DNA from: Tricholoma matsutake
Taxonomy: Eukaryota; Basidiomycota; Agaricomycetes; Agaricales; Tricholomataceae
Assembly (NCBI GenBank): GCA_026075535.2
Contig: AP026542.1
Span: 5,332,001 to 5,396,000, forward strand
Length of the DNA stretch: 64,000 bases
Reading direction: 5' to 3'
The first letter of the stretch is position 1. Each line of letters starts with the position of its first letter. The notes below the pieces were generated by a model. That model was not told where the DNA came from and searched no databases. It was given only the letters and a program-made list of their open reading frames with translations. Positions 57,552 to 64,000 of the stretch are shown here, piece after piece. The position numbers and the translations under genes are program-made.

Positions 57552-60500
57552 TTACAATAGATCGACCACTCCGCGGGTTGGAGAAATAATGCCTACAACT
57601 CTCCCCTCAAAACCCAATAGACTCCCTCCCTTTGTGGCAATCAGGTCATTGTTGTCCGTCTTTACGGCCAGAAGGCCTTCAAGATTTACCGAAGCAAGTG
57701 CCAATGCGTCGACTGTAGATAGATCACCCCCTGCCTCCAAGGCAGCCTATCAGATCATTTCAGGAGGCGGCACATAGTCTGAGTTCTGTGGAAGACTAAC
57801 CCATGCAATATCAAATCGTAAATTTCTAGCATTCCACGCCTCCTCAGTTCCAAGCCCAACGGTCACGTTGTAAGCCATCAAGTGAGCCAGAGCACTCTTT
57901 TTGGATAATGGGGGCCCCGGCAGGCTGGAATCGAACCGTTATTCCACACCACACAAATGAGAAGACAAAACTTTAGATGCTTACATTCTCCTAGACCCCC
58001 AAGTGCCAGGGAATGGACGCGGTGATTTCAAGATGACACCAATGCCTGCTTGGCCAATTTCTTTGGCTAAAAGATGTGCTTCTGATGCGCCACTGAAGAT
58101 CAGTCGGACAGATGTCTTGCTATTTTCTTCAACTTCTTTCTTCAGTTGAATAAGCGAGGCCATTATATCAGCGTTTTGGACCTCCACAATCAGAGGTAAC
58201 TTTCCCTACAGAAGTAAACGGTGTTCCACAATATTCTAGGGGAAAACGTCATAATCACACACCTTCACAACATCATCGAAACGTGCAGCCAGCTCTCCAC
58301 GACCTTCGCCAAGGAGAAGCCTGCGAAGAGCTGCAACTTGAGTGCTGACGCTGGGAGATCCAGCGCCAATTGCAACGTGAAGAGCGACTACGTCCTGCAC
58401 TACAGCACCGCGCTGTAGCTTGTGCGCGACACCCGTGGCAAACACAGTGCTCAAGCCAGACAGGAACCCTCCCGATTTCGGAGCAACAATACCGCTGGTT
58501 ATACCTGCTCGATATGCAAGCCTGGTCCAGTGGAATTAGTCAAAGACGATACCACTTAGTCAGACTCTCACAGCATATCTCTTCCTCCGTACTGAAGTCC
58601 ATCCACAGCTCGGATGACGCTTCCTTCTCCGCCAAGAATGTTTGGCACTCTGGTTGTCAATGGATCAGGAACTTCTCCATCATTGGTTGATGGTTCATAT
58701 TGAATGTTATCTAAACCTAGTGGACTTCCATACGTTATAAGACCTGGGCTAGGATTGGTTTTAGAAGGTGGCAACGTTGATAAACCATGACCGCTTACAC
58801 TATTGATCCTCCCTCTAGATCGATGCGAGGTGTGGCGAGGGAAGTGGATGCGAGAGAACACTTTCCTGCGCATGTCACGACACCGTTTTGGACCACAACA
58901 GTTCCTGCTTCCTCGTGTTTTGTGGCGCTGAAGACTCTGATAATATCACGGCCATGTCTGATGTAGATGCTACTCATGTTAGTGAAGACAACGGTGTCTG
59001 AATCTGCTTTCTTCGGCTCGAGCGGAGGAAGGCCATCATATTTAAGGACTTCCTCGGCCTCTTTGTCGAAGTTTGGCGTGACGGGTACGCGTTGAAGATC
59101 TCTCGGCTTTTCAATAGTAAATGGCTTGTCGATTTGGGGGATGCCGTCTATATAAACTTGTTTTGGAGCTGCACCTAGAGCCAACGGGTGGCTATCCCAA
59201 ACAACGATATCTGGACGAGAAGCCAGTCAGTCATGAGAGGTAAGATGTATAGTGCAGGTGCTCTCACCAGCATCATAACCTGCAACAAAACAGTGAGAAA
59301 ACTGGTTGTCAATGAGAGAATCGTCGTACCTGGTTTGATGAACCCAATTCTATGGTCTTGTCCCATCACAGTCGCAGGGGTAGAAGTTACAGCAGCGAGG
59401 GCGAGATTATCTGGTAAGCCGTAATAATGAGCCTGTTGCGCTTCATAGACGAGATGGCGCGAATTCAAGACAGGATGATCGCTCTTAGTTAGAATGGGAG
59501 ATTAAGTATCAGTTCCTGATTGTCCGAAGTTCGTCGTACCTTCATGACGACTTGGATGCCATTATCGGCTAGAATACTTGCCGCAAACTCAGAACCGCGA
59601 TAAGCTTCACGTTTGTATCTTGCATTGGTGGCAAAGAGAGCTGCTGCGGGTGGACCACCTACGTGAAACATCATTGACGTGCTCTTTTGATTACGAGGAC
59701 CTGACAAACCATATGCTTTCTTGAGCAACTCGGGAACAAGGTAGGTCTCGTGTGCATGATGGAATGCAGCGATAGAGAATTCGAATTCATTCGTCATCTT
59801 TGCATATACAGATGTCAGTGCACATCTGACATCGCTTCTATGCACGGACCCTAATGAGACCATCGAGGTCCGTAGCTTCATAACAGTGGGTATGAATCTG
59901 TATTTATCTCGGTTCGATGGCCATTAATTACAATATGATTCAAAACCTGCCTTTACACGACCCCGGAGGACATCGACAAGCGCCTCCCATTGGAGATCTT
60001 CAGGAAATAGACCCAAATCATTCCATTCTTCTCGTAGAGCTTTGGCGCAATACTCGTCCTGGCTTTTCTTTATTTTTCGTGCGGTATCATATCTGACGGA
60101 TATTGTGAGGATAATTTTGGCGCGTGGTAGAGCCAACGACAGACCCTTTCCTGAATGCCCAAATTGTGTCCATTCGAGAACCGTCATAAAACCTAGCTGT
60201 TGTGGGTCAGTTGTTTAGTTTTAAGTCTGCGATCCAATTTTTGTCGGCCTTACTAGGATTCTCGCCTACATCAGGTGTCCGATAAGGTGATGACCGATGT
60301 TGCTCGAGACCTTTGTAACTCACCACAAGCATGTCTTGGAAATATTAGGGATAAGTTCTCCTTCATGGAAAGGAGTTGAGAACGTACTTCATCTGTCTCC
60401 ATCGCGGGGGAGACGAAGCATCAATGCTGCTGCCGTTAAAGGAGAAGGGCGGCTCCAGTAGCATGGATGAGGAGGAGCGTTCGTTTGTTGGGCGCAGTTT

Positions 60501-61275
60501 GATGACGAACGCTTGTCCACCTAATGCCATGCCATCAACGGGGGTCAACGAGCTACAGATGTTGCTACTGACCAATAGCATTAGCCGACCCAGGTAGAAT
60601 AATCGCTGTCGTGACCCCTCCGGAGATGGACAAACGGTATGACTCGTCATGTGTGTTGAGTCCATCGAGGCTCCGGAGCCACGGCTGAACAAGACCTTTC
60701 CTTGAGTTGAAATCCCGCGAGCCTTGCAAGGAAGGAGCGCTATACACGCCGAGATGAGAGTGCAAATCAACGATTCTGCAACACCTTTGAGTTGTGTCAA
60801 CGGGATACTAGAGGCAACGTTACCCAGGCGAAACCCAAGCCCCCCCCGCGTCTGCAACCACTAGGTCGCTGCCGTACGCGTCTAGAACGTGTTGGTCGAT
60901 GTCTCCGACCGCCTTTATCAATCCTTTGGAGAGTAGAAGATCGCCGACGACAACCTCAAGTCCAGAAACTCGTCCAGTCCAGATAGTCGCATTTTTGATG
61001 AGAATTGGTGGTGTACCCGGCACGAAGCGGTCAGACTGAGTTCTACGATGAAAATTGTGAGAAACTCCAGGCTTCACGTTGAGGAGACGACATTTGTCCA
61101 GGATTGACGTTGCATTGATAGGGATATTGTGTGATGTACTAGTAGCATACTGGTATCCAAGTATCAAATGGAAGGAGACGAGCGAGAAGGCTGCAGCCAA
61201 AAGCCCAAGAGTAAGAAACCTAGAGGATGGGACACCTCGCCCACCTCTGAAGGTATAGAATGGCAATTTATCCAT
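57552..61275 (-). CDS. Membrane-anchored amidohydrolase (annotated in fungi as carbohydrate esterase family 9-like)
   Basis: Minus strand, at least 14 exons. Early ones: 60824-61275, 60573-60775, 60388-60520, 60324-60334, 60254-60265, 60145-60196, 59951-60092. The N terminus has one membrane segment (FLTLGLLAAAFSLVSFHLIL), so a type II membrane protein is likely. Amidohydrolase motifs: IVDLHSHLGV (metal HxH), IHTHCYEA, FHHAHETYLVP, SDHPVLNSRH (metal Asp) and GYDADIVVWDSHPL. A second, related half follows (VVVQNGVVTCAG, then PGLITYGSPLGL and NVTVGLGTEEAWNARNLRFD). The substrate is not evident; relatives deacetylate N-acetylglucosamine-6-phosphate or cleave cyclic amides. It contains three exons of 11-12 nt and a GC-AG intron (59898-59950). 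The stop TAA is at 57552-57554. Confidence 0.85.
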
Positions 61276-61373
61276 GCCCACGATTACATAAGTAGTATAC
61301 TCCCAGCAGAAATGGGCACCGGCCCGTTGATCCGGTGTTGCCATCCTCTCACTGCTTCTTGCTTCTCTATGAC
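61276..61373. promoter_or_regulatory. Bidirectional promoter, amidohydrolase / RAD10 (98 bp)
   Basis: The amidohydrolase start (minus, 61275) and the RAD10 start (plus, 61374) are 98 bp apart, the third such short divergent spacer in the window. No TATA box is evident. Confidence 0.5.
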
Positions 61374-62524
61374 ATGCACGCCCCTGGACCAGCACCACCC
61401 GTAGTTCCTGGAATTGGGAATAATATCATAATTAGCCCTCTTCAGGTGCTGCCTCATCATGTCCCTTCCAGTCTAGTCTTACATGACATAGCGAGGAAAT
61501 GTCCTACTGGATTGCATCCGCAATATTGGAAAGGAATTCGGTGACATTATCGCGGACTACCAAGTTGGCAGAACAACAGGCGTCTTATTTCTGAGGTTTG
61601 TCATTTCTACCTTGAAAGCTGCAGAGGGACACTGTTCTTAACAGTCTGAAATATCACCGGCTGCATCCTGAATACATTCACATTCGTGTCGAAAAGCTTG
61701 GACAATCCTACAGTCTGAGGATCCTGCTGATACTATGTGACATCGTATGCTGCTTCTTTGTAGACCACTTTCGCATTTTGATGCACTCAGAGCAGACCGA
61801 ACATCGAGACTCAATTCGAGAGCTGACGAAGGCGAGTCTTGTCGCGTCGGCTTTATAAGTGGTATCTCATTCCAGGCATAGGTCTGCCTCATCAACAATA
61901 TTACCGTGCTTGTAGCGTTTTCGTTGGTTCTTCCACCTGTCTTGATGTCCTACACAATTACAAAGTTGCATGTAGGTTCGAAGAGGCGGGATACTACCTC
62001 ACGACGCTGAAGCAATTCGAGCACAAACCGCCGGATATAATCAAGGAACGAACTGACAAAGACTATCATTCAATACTCCGAACAGCTTTGACAAGCATCA
62101 GTAAAGTCAACAAAACGGATGTCGAGACCCTTCGTACATCGTTTGGCGTAAGTGGCATAATTTTGAATGCAATCATGGACTCAAACGACGAACGAAGAGC
62201 TTTTCAAACATTTCCAAGGCCAACCCAGACCAACTGCGGAACCTCCCGGGTTTTGGGCAAGTCAAAGTCAAGAACATTAAGAATGCATTCGACAAACCCG
62301 TCAGGAATAAGGCGACGAGAACACTTCCCATCGCTGCATCTACTTCGAATTCGACAGAACAAGACGCAGTTGCGGAATCGAAGTCTGAGAAGGGGAAAGG
62401 GAAGGAAGATTTTGTTGGTCCACGCCGACCTCCAAGGGAGTCTAGCCCTGTATGGGACATCGAACTTGATCTGGACGATGGCCCTGCGGATCAGCCTTTT
62501 GACATTGACTTGGACCTCCACTAA
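61374..62524 (+). CDS. RAD10: DNA excision repair protein Rad10 / ERCC1
   Basis: Seven exons (61374-61445, 61492-61595, 61645-61744, 61796-61831, 61882-61916, 61976-62147, 62198-62524) encode 281 residues. Central Rad10 domain: NNIIISPLQRGNVLLDCIRN, DYQVGRTTGVLFL, LKYHRLHPEYIHIRVEKLG, LRILLILCD, FEEAGYYLTTLKQFE. A helix-hairpin-helix pair follows (TALTSISKVNKTDVETL; QLRNLPGFGQVKVKNIKNAF). The acidic tail ends DIDLDLH. Rad10 pairs with Rad1/XPF to cut 5' of DNA lesions in nucleotide excision repair and in single-strand annealing. Intron 4 (61832-61881) is best read as GC-AG, giving TKVCLINN; a GT donor at 61841 would insert three residues. Confidence 0.94.
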
Positions 62525-62757
62525 CCACCTAAGGTACCGGAAGTTTTTACATTTCCATGGAGTATGTAGAATTGTTATATTACATCGGGAAATAAGTATT
62601 CTAAGTCTTATCATAATCTAAGTTACTAAAGATATATATACAGCAAAATGCATAAGCAGCTATAAAGTATGAATCACAAAATGAGGTTGATAGTATAGTA
62701 CTTGTTCCTCCACCCAGAAAGCTACGATCGTAACAAAAGCAGAAGATGAAAATTCAA
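62525..62757. other. Convergent 3' ends of RAD10 and the next gene
   Basis: AT-rich, with TATATATA-like stretches near 62630. It probably contains both polyadenylation regions. Confidence 0.4.
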
Positions 62758-64000
62758 CTAGCCATTTGGGGTAAAGTACTGTAACAAATTCCTGGTTTTC
62801 CCTGTACCGGCGGTGGAGCTTCGAAGGCCAGCGAGGCGCTGATAGTGTATGCGGAGACCTACCCCATTCAATGCTGCTTTTGTGCGCGATCGTTCGAGGT
62901 GGGCAGCGCGAGTGTCAGCTTCAAAGAGCAATGCGTAATCAGCAGCACCGTCCGAGAAAAAACCGGAGGATTTGGCTTACAAATACGACTGTGAAGAGCC
63001 AAGATTGCCTTGACGATGAGCTCAAGCATGGTTTCGGGCTGAGACTTGTCGACATTATCTGGAGAGCCAGATGTCGAAGGTCTCGGACGTGGGGGCTTGC
63101 GCTCCTTCGCGACGTAAGCCATCACATTTGAAAGCGCCACAGCTAAAATTTGCACATAAAAGCCCATGTCGACATAGTCAGTGGCCTGATGGAGCTCTAA
63201 TTTTCTGGGGGTTGACACGACGTCTTCATCATCATTTCTTCCAATGAGTTGCTCATATATGGGAAATAGTGGGGGAAGGTTACTGTAAGATTTCTATAGA
63301 CATGTTAGCTTTGTTACAGATAGGAACGGGATGAGTGACACGTACAACTGCCACCGTAGGATTATCAGTGATGATGGCATATGCAATCCATTGCGCAAGG
63401 CGTCTTGTGCGCCCAGATCCACCTTCAAGGACAGAGACGATGAAGGCCTTATTGATAGGTTCGAGGACCGACGTATATCTAAGCAGGCTCGTGCAGATCG
63501 CAGATTCCTAAGAGACAAAGACAACAGCTTTAGCCAACCATCTGATAATCGACAAGGAAACTTACAAGAGGGGCGGATATATCAGCCCCGGAAGCGATAG
63601 ACTGGCAAACTTCATCAACGGCTAACATGATCTCTCGTCGAAGCTCGACAGAGCTTGACGGCTCGTTAGCGATCAGGAGCATCGCTATCAATATGTCGGG
63701 CACTTCGTCATGTGATAGTTGACGAGAACTGGTTCACCCATTGAGCCATTTGCGCATGTTGGTTTTACAAGGCTTGGACTTACCGTGCTGAGGACGACAC
63801 GAGTGCGACCAAACGATAGAGTACATCATCACGCTTCTGTATACCAGTGGCCTCGAGTCGTAATCCAGGAACCAGAATCCACCCCATGCTTTCGATAACG
63901 GAAGGCCTCGCACCAATCCGTACAAGGCAAGCCAGGATACATGCGAATGATATTCCAGGCATCGGGCGCGAAGAGCTGTCCCAGGTGTGGCGGAGAAAAC
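62758..64000 (-). CDS. Unrecognised protein, 3' part of a gene running off the right edge
   Basis: Minus strand, several exons. Readable segments in order: MPGISFACILACLVRIGARP, then DEVPDILIAMLLIANEPSSS, VELRREIMLAVDEVCQSI, TSLLRYTSVLEPINKAFIVS, TDNPTVAV, YSNLPPLFPIYEQLIG, YVDMGFYVQILAVALSNVMA, a Pro/Arg-rich stretch (RKPPRPRPSTSG), ETMLELIVKAILALHSRI and, after an intron ending TTTGAAG near 62932, a tail DTRAAHLERSRTKAALNG ending at TAG 62758-62760. The helical, leucine-rich character suggests an alpha-solenoid. No known motif is recognised. The start is outside the window. Confidence 0.6.

Noticed and set aside
57915..57935. Minus-strand GGTTCGATTCC, a perfect tRNA B-box word
   Set aside because: It lies in an amidohydrolase intron and overlaps its acceptor. 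I see no A box at a suitable distance and no acceptor-stem pairing, so it is not a tRNA.

Overview
The window looks like nuclear DNA of a filamentous basidiomycete, probably an agaricomycete. Its genes are split by many introns of about 45-65 nt with GT..AG ends and crowded in head-to-head and tail-to-tail pairs. The products (Sm D3, Nsa2, Yip1, Csf1, Hda1 with an Arb2-type tail, Rad10/ERCC1, a Zn2Cys6 activator) are typical of fungi, and the repeats are chromoviruses, a copia element and a hAT/BED transposon. There are no bacterial-type operons, CRISPR arrays or rRNA, and I found no convincing tRNA.

Layout. 1-0.85 kb: 3' end of an unrecognised coiled-coil/Pro-rich protein. 1.8-11.3 kb: a 5'-truncated copia element split by a complete chromovirus (B1, minus strand, two 366-bp LTRs, 5-bp target duplication). 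11.5-11.64 kb: four spaced palindromic 11-mers. 12.6-17.9 kb: a gene island with a 16-exon ClC chloride transporter, Sm D3 and an SDH assembly factor 4 homologue. 18.3-33.2 kb: a transposon graveyard. In order it holds a hAT/BED element with a 373-bp foldback inside it, a gypsy RT fragment (E), a gypsy integrase end (C, minus) whose LTR carries a solo LTR of the B family, a second B-family chromovirus (B2, plus), a third gypsy integrase (D) and an integrase scrap (F). 34.1-64 kb: dense genes. These are the Zn2Cys6 factor, NSA2 facing YIP1, the very large CSF1 facing a twin-Cx9C protein, two unrecognised membrane proteins, HDA1, a membrane-anchored amidohydrolase facing RAD10/ERCC1, and the 3' part of an unknown gene.

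No pathway links the genes; they are housekeeping functions: chloride/proton exchange, splicing, respiratory-complex assembly, 60S ribosome maturation, ER-Golgi traffic, lipid transfer, histone deacetylation, excision repair. The most informative signals are structural. The B chromovirus carries a 10-nt self-complementarity that predicts Tf1-type self-priming. Many disabling stops are CGA to TGA, and the LTR differences counted are all transitions, which points to decay of methylated CpG. At least five introns have GC-AG ends, six internal exons are 6-14 nt long, and three divergent gene pairs share only about 100 bp.

I did not find a clearly new biological system. Exon junctions were placed by eye from reading frame, splice signals and remembered family conservation. 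Junctions in CSF1 are only partly resolved.
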